Assembly (NCBI RefSeq): GCF_003254645.1
Contig: NZ_PNFD01000004.1
Span: 124,001-188,000, forward strand
Direction: 5' to 3'
DNA: 64,000 nt
DNA from: Microbacterium suaedae
GTDB taxonomy: Bacteria; Actinomycetota; Actinomycetes; Actinomycetales; Microbacteriaceae
Shown: positions 39,167 to 47,704 of the stretch, one piece after another
Numbering within the stretch: the stretch's first letter is position 1
How the letters are laid out: every line of letters starts with the position of its first letter
Position numbers and translations under genes: made by a program
The notes under the pieces: model-generated
Database searches by the model: none
What the model was told of the DNA's origin: nothing
Seen by the model: only the letters and a program-made list of their open reading frames with translations

Positions 39167-39613
39167 TTACTGGGCGACCTGGTCGAGGGTGTACGTCTTG
39201 GGCTGCTGAGCGGCGTGCGGGTGCTCGGCACCGGCGTACACCTTGAGCTTCGCCAGCTGCTGACGGCCCAGCGTGTTCTTCGGGAGCATGCCGCGGACGG
39301 CCTTCTCGACGGCCCGCTCGGGCTTCGTCGCGAGGAGCTCCTCGTAGTTGACCGACTTGAGGCCGCCCGGGAAGCCCGAGTGACGGTAGGCGCGCTTGTT
39401 CTGCGCCTTGTTGCCGGTGAGGGCGACCTTGTCTGCGTTGATGATGACGACATAGTCGCCCATGTCGACGTGGGGAGCGAAGGTCGCCTTGTGCTTGCCG
39501 CGCAGGAGCGCTGCGGCGTGCGAGGCGAGGCGGCCGAGAACGACGTCGGTGGCGTCGATCACGAGCCACTCGCGCTGAGCGTCACCGGCCTTCGGGGTGT
39601 AAGTGCGCGTCAC
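39167..39613 (-). CDS. rplM: 50S ribosomal protein L13
   Basis: This 148-residue protein is L13: [19 protein letters not shown] at the start, [16 protein letters not shown], and [20 protein letters not shown]. It is an early-assembling large-subunit protein. The GTG start gives the family N-terminus. A leader of about 135 bases precedes it, from a -10 TAGTAT at 39754-39749 on the minus strand, and contains small hairpins that could serve L13 autoregulation (inference). Confidence 0.97.
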   Translation of the reverse strand: MTRTYTPKAGDAQREWLVIDATDVVLGRLASHAAALLRGKHKATFAPHVDMGDYVVIINADKVALTGNKAQNKRAYRHSGFPGGLKSVNYEELLATKPERAVEKAVRGMLPKNTLGRQQLAKLKVYAGAEHPHAAQQPKTYTLDQVAQ

Positions 39614-39795
39614 GATTGTGCTGCTTTCTTGTCGAACGGAGGTGTTCGTGAATCCCGCTCCGGGGCGGTTGCCTCGGAGACGCCGAGACAACGCAGCCGG
39701 TGGAGGGCTCACGTTCGTGGTGCGCACACGTGCACGCACCAGCGAGCAATACTACCCGATCAGGATCCCCAGCGCGAATGGGACAGAATAGAGGC

Positions 39796-40566
39796 ATGAC
39801 CTCCGCCCAGCCGCTCGTCGTGGCGTTCGACCTCGACGACACGCTCGCCCCCTCGAAGTCGCCCGTGGATCCGCGCGTCGCGCAGCAGCTCGTCGACCTC
39901 GCCCGCCGCGTCGAGGTCGCCGTCATCTCGGGAGGCCAGATCGGCCAGTTCCGCGCGCAGCTCGTCGACCGCCTGCCCGACGCGACCGACGCGCTCGCGC
40001 ACATCCACCTCCTCCCGACGTGCGGCACGGCGTACTACCGCCACGATGGATCCGATTTCTCGCTCCTCTACTCGCGTGACCTCACCGACGACGAGAAGTC
40101 GCGCGCGCTCGCGGCGATCGAGGAGGAGGCGAAGCGCCTCGGATATTGGGAAACCGAGACCTGGGGCCCGATCCTCGAGGATCGCGGCTCGCAGATCACG
40201 TTCTCGGCGCTCGGCCAGTCGGCTCCCGTCGACGCCAAGAAGGCGTGGGATCCGACGAGCGAGAAGAAGTCGGAGCTCCGCGACGCCGTCGCGGCGCGTC
40301 TCCCCGATCTCGAGGTGCGCTCGGGCGGATCCACCTCGGTCGACATCACCCGCAAGGGCATCGACAAGGCGTACGGCATGCACCAGCTTGCGGAGCAGAG
40401 CGGGATCTCGCTCGACGACATGCTGTTCTACGGCGACCGCCTCGACGAGGGCGGCAACGACCGCCCCGTGCTCGACATGGGCGTCGCCTGCGTCGCGGTG
40501 ACGGGCTGGGAGGACACGGCCGACAAGCTCGACGCGCTGCTGACGGAGTTAGCTGTGCGAGTCTAG
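39796..40566 (+). CDS. HAD-IIB family hydrolase
   Basis: This 256-residue protein has HAD motif I FDLDDTLAPSK (nucleophile Asp12), motif II VISGG, a C2-type cap in the middle, and motif IV LFYGDRLDEGGNDRPV. It resembles the HAD-IIB branch near phosphomannomutases and sugar-phosphate phosphatases; the substrate is a guess. It is divergent from rplM and is followed by a gene-poor region with transposase debris. Confidence 0.82.
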   Translation: MTSAQPLVVAFDLDDTLAPSKSPVDPRVAQQLVDLARRVEVAVISGGQIGQFRAQLVDRLPDATDALAHIHLLPTCGTAYYRHDGSDFSLLYSRDLTDDEKSRALAAIEEEAKRLGYWETETWGPILEDRGSQITFSALGQSAPVDAKKAWDPTSEKKSELRDAVAARLPDLEVRSGGSTSVDITRKGIDKAYGMHQLAEQSGISLDDMLFYGDRLDEGGNDRPVLDMGVACVAVTGWEDTADKLDALLTELAVRV

Positions 40567-40872
40567 GGCGATCAGCGTCTCGCGAACCTCATACTGCCAG
40601 AGCCCCACAGCGCGCTCCGCCCGTCATGCCCCGTCACCCTCCACACGCGCACGGTCTTCTCGTTGATTGCCCTTCAGGCGACGATTCGCGAGATACCAGA
40701 GTCGCCCTGCGAGAACCTCGGGCTTTCACGGTTGATCTGACCGATCGCGGTCTGCCGCAACAGAAAAGTTCTCCTGATCGGGGAGAATAGTGCTCCCCTA
40801 CGGAACTGTTCACTCCCGACGAAGGAACACTTTCACGGTGGACACCGCTCGCGTACCCACGCCTGCATATAA
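40567..40872. other. gene-poor spacer upstream of transposase debris
   Basis: About 300 bases hold no convincing gene. GC content is lower than in the neighbouring genes. A small inverted repeat TTCTCC/GGAGAA occurs near 40770-40788. The last part may be the lost N-terminal region or left end of the decayed IS1380-like element, but no terminal repeat could be confirmed. Confidence 0.5.
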
Positions 40873-41640
40873 GCGCGGCATGACCCGGCAAAGGTGATCT
40901 GCGACGCGGCGATCAGCCTCACCTTCGGCGGCGACGCGCTCAGCGACATCGACGCGCTCAGCGCGGAGCCTGCCGTCCACGGGCAGGTCGCGTCGGATCC
41001 GACGATCTCCCGCACCATCGCCGCGCTGGCAGCAGACGTGTCCCGCGGCGAGGAAGCCGTTCGGGCCGCCAGGCGAACGGCGCGAGAGGCCGCGTGGTCG
41101 CTCGCTGGCGAACACGCCCCGGCGCGAGCCGGTCCGCGCGGGACCTCTGCTCGTCGACCTGGACGCGACACTGATCACCGCGCACTTCGAGAAAGAGGAC
41201 GCCCGACCGACGTTCAAACGCGGCTTCGGGTTCCATCCGCTGATCGCATCGATCGACCATGGCGCTGACGGCGAGCCACGCCAGGGCGCGGGCGCGGGCG
41301 CGGGCGAGCTCACCGGGTTGCTCGACCTCACTGGTTGGCCCGACTGGATGCGCGTCATCGTCCGCCGGGCGCGAGCCGAGGGCCGTATCCGGGACGCGAA
41401 AGACACCGGCCTGAGGAACCTCCCGTTGAAGACGTTCAGCCAGTACCGCGTCCCGTGTCTCATCGTCGGAATCGCCAGCGAGCTGATCGCCTGACTCGGC
41501 CTCCTCGCCCACCCCACCGAGCAGGCACGCCGCTGGGAGCCGAAAGGCTTCCGGCACCGCCTGTTCCCCCTCCGGGCCGTGATCGCTCGCACCGGCAGAG
41601 GCATACACCCTCTGAACACGAGGTCAGCTCGTCGAGGCCG
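40873..41640 (+). pseudogene. decayed IS1380-family transposase
   Basis: Three blocks match an IS1380-type DDE transposase. Block one is about 40873-41131 (RHDPAKVICDAAISLTFGG, GQVASDPTISRTIAALA). Block two, after a +1 frameshift, is about 41138-41494 (LLVDLDATLITAHFEKEDA, KRGFGFHPLIASIDHG). After an in-frame deletion joining WPDWMRVIVRRAR to IRDAKDTGLRNLPLKTF, the block ends in a stop; more debris follows to about 41640. The N-terminus, the middle catalytic Asp region and the C-terminus are missing or broken. It cannot be active. Confidence 0.85.
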
Positions 41641-41678
41641 GTCGGCAACGTCACCACAGGGGCATTGCCGACGTCCGG

Positions 41679-42335
41679 TTACAGACTCACCAGCGATGCT
41701 TCCGCCGCGTGCAGCACGACCTGCAGCCTGTTCTCCACTCCCCACTTGCAATTGATCCGGTTGATGTCAGCTTTCACCGTGGCCTCCGAGTAAGAGAGCT
41801 CGCGCGCGATCTGCGCGTTCGACAGCCCGTCCGCGATCAGTTCTACGACCCGCAACTCTCGTTCGCTCAGCCCGTCCGCCCGTATGGCAGTAGCCGCCGC
41901 GTGCGGCGCCGTCGCGAGCATCTTCTTCACCAGCGATGTCTGCACCGCCGGCGCGAGCACGCGATCACCCGCGTGGGTGGCGATGACCGCATCTGCGAGC
42001 GCCTCGGGTGTCGAGTCCTTCACGAGATAGCCATGGGCGCCGGCGCGCAGGAGTTCAACGACACGCCACTCCGTCGTGAAGGTCGTGAGAGCCAGCACAC
42101 GGCAGGGCAGGCCCGCCTCGACGATCCGCCGTGTCGCCTCGACGCCGCCGACCCGCGGCATACGGATATCCATCAGCACGACATCTGGCATCAGTTCACG
42201 ACAGGCCTCGAGCACGTCGGCGCCGCCCGCTGCTTCGCCGACGACGTCGATGCGATCGTCGACCCCAAGGAACGTGCGGATCCCGTGCCGCATGAGCGAT
42301 TCGTCGTCGACGATGAGCACCCGCACCGGATCCAT
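41679..42335 (-). CDS. NarL/FixJ-type response regulator
   Basis: This 218-residue regulator has a receiver domain (VLIVDDESLM, phosphoacceptor Asp in DVVLMDIRMPRVGG, lysine in GYLVKD) and a LuxR-type HTH (LSERELRVVELIADGLSNAQIA, then SEATVKADINRI). It is divergent from the peptide gene and histidine kinase at 42.47-43.81 kb and is their likely partner. A palindrome in the shared 135-bp promoter region is a candidate binding site. Confidence 0.92.
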   Translation of the reverse strand: MDPVRVLIVDDESLMRHGIRTFLGVDDRIDVVGEAAGGADVLEACRELMPDVVLMDIRMPRVGGVEATRRIVEAGLPCRVLALTTFTTEWRVVELLRAGAHGYLVKDSTPEALADAVIATHAGDRVLAPAVQTSLVKKMLATAPHAAATAIRADGLSERELRVVELIADGLSNAQIARELSYSEATVKADINRINCKWGVENRLQVVLHAAEASLVSL

Positions 42336-42364
42336 ACATGGACGTTATCGTGCTGTCAGAGGAC

Positions 42365-42392
42365 GAAACCCTAGCCCTGGGTTTAGGGTTTC
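42365..42392. promoter_or_regulatory. palindromic operator candidate in the peptide/kinase promoter region
   Basis: GAAACCCTA and its complement TAGGGTTTC form 9-base arms around a 10-base spacer. The site lies midway between the divergent response-regulator and peptide genes, 78 bp upstream of the peptide start. It is the most conspicuous dyad in the region and suits binding by the LuxR-type regulator. Confidence 0.5.
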
Positions 42393-42470
42393 GCGCGGGA
42401 TCCGCGCCCGAACGTGGAATGATGCGAGTCGGTCAACAGTCACGATCATGATTTCTCTGAAGGAGCTCCC

Positions 42471-42563
42471 GTGTACGAATCGGACGACCTTCATCACCTC
42501 GGGGTACCAGACAACGTCGACGACCCGACATGGCTCTGCGAGGTCTTCGGTATCTGTGACTGA
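42471..42563 (+). CDS. 30-residue peptide gene overlapping the histidine kinase start
   Basis: The reading frame starts at GTG 42471 after a strong ribosome site (GAAGGAG, spacing 5) and ends at TGA 42563. It encodes 30 residues: an acidic N-terminal half (MYESDDLHHLGVPDNVDD) and a C-terminal hydrophobic block PTWLCEVFGICD with two cysteines six apart. It lacks a Sec signal. The kinase GTG at 42556 lies inside its last codons, so it is translationally coupled. It could be a signalling peptide, a modified peptide or a leader peptide; no processing enzyme is nearby. I do not recognise its family. Confidence 0.6.
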   Translation: MYESDDLHHLGVPDNVDDPTWLCEVFGICD

Positions 42564-43812
42564 ATCGTCCGAGTCTCTCGACGCTCAGACCACGCTCATT
42601 CATGCGTCCTTGGACGCAAGGATGAGCACTCTCCTGCGCAGCCGGGAGCTGTGGGGGCCGCGGCACTTCCATCGCCTCTCACAGATCCTGATCCTCATCG
42701 CCGCGGCATCGTTGGTCTTCGTCAACGTGGGATTCGCATTCGTCGACGGCGAGCTGTCGCCCTTGGGGATCGTCGGGCTGCTCATCTACGCGAGCATCGG
42801 ACTCTTCGCCTGGCGGCCCCACGTCGCCTCGATCGTCGTCCTCGTCCTCGCGGCGATCAGCGTCGTCGCCTACGACAACATCGCTCTGCTCCTCGCCGCT
42901 GCCCTGACCTACACTCTGGTCACGGCGACGTGTGCCGTATGGGTCATGGCCGCTTACGCCGTCGCGATCGCGCTCCTCACGGCGTACGCGTCCATCGCCG
43001 ACACGAACCTGACAGACGCGGGCCCGATCGGCATGGCCGGCGCCACGCTCATCGCCTTCCTCGTCGGCTTCGCCTTCCGGGTCGCGACGACGCGCGAACG
43101 TGCGCTCGAGCGCGAGCGGCTCCATGCGGTCGAAGACCTGACGCGCATGGCGCACGACGAGCGGGAGCGGATCGCCGACGAGCTGCACGACGGCATCGCG
43201 CACGACCTCACCCTCATCCGGTTCCATTCCCAGGGGCTCCCGCTCCACACAGAAGACGCCGACCGCGAGATCTCGCTCACGACGATCCAGAACTCGTCCG
43301 AGCGCGCCCTCACCAGCATCCGCTCACTGCTGGAGGTCATCCGCGGTGCGCACGAGCCGTTCACCGACCTCGAGCCGCGCTACGGCGAACGCATCGAGCG
43401 CGTGATCTCGTCGCTCACGACACTGCTCGGCAACACGGGGATCCGCGCCGGTTCATCGGCGCCCGACTCTGAGGATCCGCTCGCCGAGCCCGTCAATCGC
43501 GCGCTGACGCAGGTCGCCATCGAGGCCGCCACGAACATCATCAAGCACGCCCCACGCTCCATCTCCGCACAGATCGAGCTCACGCGCCGCGACGGCGAAG
43601 TCGAGCTCGCGATCCTCAACGTCGATCAGAGCGCCGGGGCGCGGCGACCGTCATCGGGCGGACGCGGCATCGCCCGCTCGCGCGAGCGCGTCGAGCAGCT
43701 CGGCGGCCGCATGCACGCCGGATCCACGATCAACGGCTGGGTCGTCAACGCGATCCTTCCGCTCGAGCCGCGGCATTCCGACGCCGTTCCCGGCGCGCTC
43801 CGACCGAGCTGA
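42556..43812 (+). CDS. sensor histidine kinase (HisKA_3 type) coupled to a peptide gene
   Basis: This 418-residue kinase has a short N-terminal cytoplasmic part and about five or six membrane helices between residues 40 and 180 with very short loops. A coiled-coil linker follows (RERALERERLHAVEDL). The HisKA_3 dimer helix carries the phosphoacceptor His in RIADELHDGIAHDLTLIRF. The ATPase has VAIEAATNIIKHAP and GGRGIARSRERVEQLGG. The lack of an extracellular domain suits a membrane-embedded sensor. The GTG start overlaps the peptide gene by eight bases out of frame. Confidence 0.88.
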   Translation: MTESSESLDAQTTLIHASLDARMSTLLRSRELWGPRHFHRLSQILILIAAASLVFVNVGFAFVDGELSPLGIVGLLIYASIGLFAWRPHVASIVVLVLAAISVVAYDNIALLLAAALTYTLVTATCAVWVMAAYAVAIALLTAYASIADTNLTDAGPIGMAGATLIAFLVGFAFRVATTRERALERERLHAVEDLTRMAHDERERIADELHDGIAHDLTLIRFHSQGLPLHTEDADREISLTTIQNSSERALTSIRSLLEVIRGAHEPFTDLEPRYGERIERVISSLTTLLGNTGIRAGSSAPDSEDPLAEPVNRALTQVAIEAATNIIKHAPRSISAQIELTRRDGEVELAILNVDQSAGARRPSSGGRGIARSRERVEQLGGRMHAGSTINGWVVNAILPLEPRHSDAVPGALRPS

Positions 43813-43822
43813 GCGTCCCGCG

Positions 43823-44503
43823 TCACCGCCCGTTCCGGCGGTACTCGGCCTCGACGAGAATCGGCAGGTGGTCGCTGGATCCCTGCGGCAGCGTCGAGAT
43901 GTCACCGATCGACAGTCCCCGGCTCGTGACGAAGTCGTAGTGACCCTTGAAGAAGCGGTAGCGCGTGTAGGTGCGCGAATCGCTCAGCGTCATGTCGTAG
44001 CCGTGTTCGCGGATCCGGTCGCCGAGGCGCTCCTTGAAGATCGGGTAGTTGTAGTCGCCGACCATGAGCGTCGGGGTGCCGGGGCCCAGCCGCTCGAGCG
44101 CCTGCAGGGCCGCGCGGATCTGCGTGCGCCGCAGCGAGTTGAGCGCCGTGAGCGGCGCGGCGTGGAACGAGGCCACCGTGATCTCGCGCCCGGCGTCGAT
44201 GTCGAACAGCTGCACGCCGAGAAGCCGCTCGTGCGCGGGCTTCAGCACGATGTCGTGCAGCGATCGCTTCAAGCCCATCGACACCGACTCGACGAAGCGA
44301 TACCCGTTCTCGCGGAAGTACAGGGCGAGCCCGAGCCGGTTGCGGTCGGTGGCCGCCGCGAGCCGGAGCCCGTCGATGCGGGCGGGCAGGCTCTCGACAT
44401 CGGCCTCCTGCAGGCAGACGACATCGGGCTCCCATCGCTCCACGCGCGCGCTGAGCTCCGCCGCGGCGGCGTGTTTACGGAGGTTGTACGACAGGACTCG
44501 CAT
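43823..44503 (-). CDS. endonuclease/exonuclease/phosphatase (EEP) family protein
   Basis: This 226-residue protein has the EEP fold markers: VLSYNLRKH at the N-terminus, VVCLQEADVESLPARI (metal-binding Glu), LMVGDYNYP, and QGSSDHLPILVEAEY at the C-terminus (catalytic His). The family includes nucleases and phosphodiesterases; the target cannot be assigned. No signal peptide is seen. It converges with the histidine kinase 10 bp away. Confidence 0.85.
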   Translation of the reverse strand: MRVLSYNLRKHAAAAELSARVERWEPDVVCLQEADVESLPARIDGLRLAAATDRNRLGLALYFRENGYRFVESVSMGLKRSLHDIVLKPAHERLLGVQLFDIDAGREITVASFHAAPLTALNSLRRTQIRAALQALERLGPGTPTLMVGDYNYPIFKERLGDRIREHGYDMTLSDSRTYTRYRFFKGHYDFVTSRGLSIGDISTLPQGSSDHLPILVEAEYRRNGR

Positions 44504-44550
44504 AGTTCTCTCACGGTATCCCCGACGCGTGACCGCACGGTAGCGACGGG

Positions 44551-45450
44551 CTATGAACTCCCCATGACCTCGTTCGGATCGCGACGCGCGCGCGTCTGCT
44601 CGGCGCGCGCAGCGAGCTGGTCGTCGGCGGGGTAGCCGACCTCGGTGAGGGTGAGTCCGCGCGCCTCCCGCACCGCGAAGGCGCTCGTCCGCGTCAGCTC
44701 GTCGCGCAGCCGGGCGGCATCGGCGACGGCGAGCCGCCCCTCGCCCACGGCGACGCACGCGCCCACGAGCGCCCGCACCATCGAATGGCAGAAGGCGTCA
44801 GCCTTCACGTTCGCGACGAGCACGCCACGGTCGTCCCTGCTCCAGTCGAACTCCAGCAGGGTGCGGATGGTCGTCGCCTCGGGCCGCGGCTTGCAGTACG
44901 CCGCGAAATCGTGCAGGCCGGTGAGGGAGCGGGCGGCCGCATCCATCGCCTCGCCGTCGAGCCGGGCGCGCACATGCGTCGTGTCGTGCCGGCGCAGCGG
45001 ATCGTATCCGGTCTTCAGATCGGCGACGCGGTATGCGTATCGCCGCCAGGTGGCGGAGAAGCGGGCGTCGAATCCCTCGGGAGCCGTCGAGGCGCGCGTG
45101 ACGGCGACGTCGGCGTACGGCCGCAGCACGCCCTGCACGCGGCGCGCGAGCGCGGCGACGGGATCCGCCGGCGTCTCCCGCCCCTTTCGCCGGGGCTCGG
45201 TCGCGCGGGCCCACTGCTCCTCGTCGAGATCGATGTGCGCAACCTGCCCGGTCGCGTGCACGCCGGCGTCGGTGCGGCCCGCGACGACGAGCCGCGCGTC
45301 GCTGCGGAGGATCCGCGCGAGCGCGTCTTCGATCGTGCCCTGCACCGTGCGCAGTCCAGGCTGGCGCGCCCAGCCGCTGAACCCGGATCCGTCGTACGCG
45401 ATGTCGAGACGCACGCGGTGAGCCCGCTGAACGGGCGGCGGGGTCGTCAC
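44551..45450 (-). CDS. truA: tRNA pseudouridine(38-40) synthase
   Basis: This 299-residue protein has the TruA motifs LDIAYDGSGFSGWARQPG near the N-terminus, catalytic Asp in VVAGRTDAGVHATGQ, and FDARFSATWRRYAYRV. The C-terminal FCHSMVRALVGACVAVG is also seen. It isomerises uridines 38-40 in tRNA anticodon arms. The GTG start overlaps the stop of the nucleosidase gene (GTGA). truA usually follows rplQ; here it is linked with mtn and luxS. Confidence 0.94.
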   Translation of the reverse strand: MTTPPPVQRAHRVRLDIAYDGSGFSGWARQPGLRTVQGTIEDALARILRSDARLVVAGRTDAGVHATGQVAHIDLDEEQWARATEPRRKGRETPADPVAALARRVQGVLRPYADVAVTRASTAPEGFDARFSATWRRYAYRVADLKTGYDPLRRHDTTHVRARLDGEAMDAAARSLTGLHDFAAYCKPRPEATTIRTLLEFDWSRDDRGVLVANVKADAFCHSMVRALVGACVAVGEGRLAVADAARLRDELTRTSAFAVREARGLTLTEVGYPADDQLAARAEQTRARRDPNEVMGSS

Positions 45451-46139
45451 GCGGCGAGCCGCGCGATCGCGTCGATCACGGCGGCGGCCGAGCGCGATGC
45501 AGCGTCGTCGATGTGGGTCTCGAACTCGTCGGCGTCCGGCGCGCACAGATCGCTCACCGCGCGGCAGGCCGCGAAGCGGGCGGAATGGTTGAAGGCGATC
45601 TGCGCGATCGCTGCCGTCTCCATGTCGACGGTCAGGGCGTCGGGGAAGTCGCTCCGCAGTCGGTGAGCCAGCTCGCTCGTCACGAACGCGTCGCCGGATC
45701 CCATCGCGCCACGGCGCGCATCGCCGGAATCCGCGAGCGCGGCTGCGAGCTGCGGATCCGCCGGATAAGTCGCGGGCATGCCCGGGACCTGTCCGAGCGC
45801 GTAGCCGAACGCGCGCGCATCGGCCGTGACGTTGACGACCTCCGTGCCGACGACGATGTCGCCCACCGCGACGTCCGCCCCCAGGCCGCCGGCGGATCCG
45901 GCGCTGATGAGGACGACCCCCTCGGGGCCGTAGCGGTGAATCGCGCCGGTCGCGGCGTCGGCGGCATTGACCATGCCGATCCCGCTCGTGACGAGCACGA
46001 CGGTCGCGTCGCCGAGCACGACGCCGCGATGCACGGCGCGGCCCACCTCGACCGGCTCGCTGACATCGCGAGCGGCGTCGAGGAAGGGCTGGGCCTCTTC
46101 GTCCATCGCGACCTGGATGACGATCGCCGTCACGCTCAT
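45447..46139 (-). CDS. mtn: 5'-methylthioadenosine/S-adenosylhomocysteine nucleosidase
   Basis: This 230-residue nucleosidase has a short version of the family start ([14 protein letters not shown]), [17 protein letters not shown], and the purine/ribose-binding [25 protein letters not shown] carries the catalytic Glu region, followed by RAVSDLC with the catalytic Asp. It cleaves adenine from SAH or MTA, giving S-ribosylhomocysteine, the substrate of LuxS encoded directly upstream. The ATG overlaps the luxS stop by four bases, so the two steps are coupled. Confidence 0.93.
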   Translation of the reverse strand: MSVTAIVIQVAMDEEAQPFLDAARDVSEPVEVGRAVHRGVVLGDATVVLVTSGIGMVNAADAATGAIHRYGPEGVVLISAGSAGGLGADVAVGDIVVGTEVVNVTADARAFGYALGQVPGMPATYPADPQLAAALADSGDARRGAMGSGDAFVTSELAHRLRSDFPDALTVDMETAAIAQIAFNHSARFAACRAVSDLCAPDADEFETHIDDAASRSAAAVIDAIARLAA

Positions 46140-46624
46140 GCCTCCGCGGATCCGGCCGCGAACACCGTGAGCCACTCGCCGCGCCGCGCCAGGAAGTCGC
46201 GCGCGGCCCGCTGCGCGCCCTCGAGCGTGTGGTTCGCGCCCCAGCCGCACTGCACCTCGTTGGCGGCGGGCACCTCGGTCGCCTCCGCGATGTCTGCGAG
46301 CGTCGCGCCGACGAGCTCGGCGACCTGCGAGGTCGTGTGCTCGCCCTGCAGGATCAGGTAGAAGCCCGTCTGACAGCCCATCGGCGAGAAGTCAATGACG
46401 CGATCGGAGTGCTCACGACTCTTCTCGGCGAAAAGGTGCTCGAGCGAGTGGATGACGGGCATCTCAAGGTGCTCGACGTTGGGCTGCGCGAAGCGCACGT
46501 CGTACTTGACGATGACGTCGCCCGCCGGCAGCTGCTTGCGGTCGGCGAGCCGAAGATACGGCGCGGCCACCGCCCGGTGGTCGAGGTTGAAGGATTCGAC
46601 GTTCATGCGCGGCGAGTCAGTCAC
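46136..46624 (-). CDS. luxS: S-ribosylhomocysteine lyase (autoinducer-2 synthesis)
   Basis: This 162-residue protein is Lux[12 protein letters not shown] at the N-terminus, metal-binding HSLEH motif at about residue 60, active-site Cys in [16 protein letters not shown], and [13 protein letters not shown] near the C-terminus (third metal ligand). It splits S-ribosylhomocysteine into homocysteine and DPD, the precursor of AI-2. GTG 46624 is chosen because TAGCCT lies six bases upstream (leaderless); the ATG 18 bases later gives the more usual N-terminus. Confidence 0.96.
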   Translation of the reverse strand: MTDSPRMNVESFNLDHRAVAAPYLRLADRKQLPAGDVIVKYDVRFAQPNVEHLEMPVIHSLEHLFAEKSREHSDRVIDFSPMGCQTGFYLILQGEHTTSQVAELVGATLADIAEATEVPAANEVQCGWGANHTLEGAQRAARDFLARRGEWLTVFAAGSAEA

Positions 46625-46657
46625 GCCTCCAGGCTACCGGCGATGAGCCCGGTCGCC

Positions 46658-47146
46658 TCAGTCCGCGTCGCGGACGCGGCGCACGAAGTCGCGCATGCGG
46701 CGGGCCGTGCTGTCGATGCGGAAGTCGACGTCCGCCCGGAACTCGCCAGGAGCGAGCGGATGCGCGATCCGCACGTTCTGATGGCACGACGCGTCGGCGC
46801 ACATATACGTGCCGATGCTCTCCTCGCGCCGCCCCGCTTCGCCTCCCTTGCGGGCACTCATCATCGTGACCTGATTGCCGGGCTGCATCGTCCGGCAGAT
46901 GTTGCAGATGCCGTTGCGGGCCCGCGACGACGAGGCGGCGACGCGCAGCACCACCCCGGTCGGCTCGCCGTCCAGCTCGACGACGGCGTAGCAACGGCTG
47001 CGGGTCGCGGGATCCCGCCAGGCGAGGAAGTCGAGATGAAACCAGTCTGCGAGCATCAGATCCGGTGGAAGATCGAGGATCTCGAGATCACGCTCGTCGG
47101 CGTTGACGAACGACGCACGGATGACATCTGCCGTGAGCTCCTGCAT
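46658..47146 (-). CDS. FBP domain protein (EF-G-binding, treble-clef zinc finger)
   Basis: This 162-residue protein has four cysteines arranged as a zinc finger (GICNICRTM and YMCADASCHQN) and the pattern of the FBP/FusB-type C-terminal domain that binds elongation factor G. The N-terminal part DFLAWRDPATRSRCYAV is also typical. Family members release EF-G from ribosomes and can confer fusidic-acid tolerance; that role is inferred. Its -10 TAGACT lies back-to-back with the yajQ promoter. Confidence 0.82.
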   Translation of the reverse strand: MQELTADVIRASFVNADERDLEILDLPPDLMLADWFHLDFLAWRDPATRSRCYAVVELDGEPTGVVLRVAASSSRARNGICNICRTMQPGNQVTMMSARKGGEAGRREESIGTYMCADASCHQNVRIAHPLAPGEFRADVDFRIDSTARRMRDFVRRVRDAD

Positions 47147-47155
47147 GATCCCGTC

Positions 47156-47186
47156 AGTCTAGGGCGGCCCGTCGTAGGCTGGTGTC
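47156..47186. promoter_or_regulatory. back-to-back promoters of the FBP gene and yajQ
   Basis: TAGACT (minus strand, 47161-47156) serves the FBP gene, and TAGGCT (plus strand, 47175-47180) lies six bases before the yajQ ATG. The two -10 boxes are only 13 bp apart, so the two promoters probably compete. Confidence 0.6.
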
Positions 47187-47681
47187 ATGGCCGACAGCAG
47201 CTTCGACATCGTCAGTGAGATCGACCGCCAGGAGGCGGACAACGCCCTCAACCAGGCGCGCAAGGAGATCAGCCAGCGGTACGACTTCCGCGGCACCGAG
47301 ACCGACGTCGCGTGGTCCGGGGAGCAGATCCTCATCACGGCGAACACGGAAGACCGCGCGACCGCCGCGCTCGACGTCCTGCAGTCGAAGATGATCAAGC
47401 GGGGGATCTCGCTCAAGAGCCTCGACAGCGGCGAGCCGTTCGAAAGCGGCAAGCAGACGAAGATCGTCACCTCCCTCAAGGAGGGCATCGCGCAGGACGT
47501 TGCGAAGAAGATCGGGAAGATCATCCGCGACGAGGGCCCCAAGGGCGTCAAGAGCCAGATCCAGGGCGACGAGGTCCGCGTCAGCTCGAAGAGCCGCGAC
47601 GATCTGCAGTCGGTCATCGCCCTCCTCAAGGGCAAGGAAGACGACCTCGACGTCGCACTGCAGTTCCAGAACTACCGGTAG
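47187..47681 (+). CDS. yajQ: YajQ family nucleotide-binding protein
   Basis: This 164-residue protein is Yaj[21 protein letters not shown] at the start, [22 protein letters not shown] centre and [24 protein letters not shown] C-terminal repeat, ending FQNYR. YajQ proteins bind nucleotides, with cyclic di-GMP reported for some. The final codons are the attachment site of the mobile remnant. The left junction supplies the present TAG stop, while the right junction keeps what looks like the ancestral TGA. Confidence 0.94.
   Translation: MADSSFDIVSEIDRQEADNALNQARKEISQRYDFRGTETDVAWSGEQILITANTEDRATAALDVLQSKMIKRGISLKSLDSGEPFESGKQTKIVTSLKEGIAQDVAKKIGKIIRDEGPKGVKSQIQGDEVRVSSKSRDDLQSVIALLKGKEDDLDVALQFQNYR
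47663..47679 (+). repeat. attL core, 17-bp direct repeat
   Basis: GTTCCAGAACTACCGGT encodes the yajQ C-terminus and recurs exactly at 51782-51798. It is the left attachment site of the remnant. Confidence 0.9.
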
Positions 47682-47704
47682 CGAACGCCCCTGACCTGGG
47701 GTTT

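Noticed and set aside
40603..40790. A small plus-strand frame after the HAD gene as a separate protein.
   Set aside because: No ribosome site, no conserved pattern and arginine-rich composition; it lies in a decayed intergenic region.
42471..42563. Reading the 30-residue peptide as a lasso-peptide precursor (Gly start at GVPDNVDD and an Asp at position 8).
   Set aside because: The leader would be only 10 residues, the usual Thr at the penultimate leader position is absent, and no B or C maturation genes are nearby.
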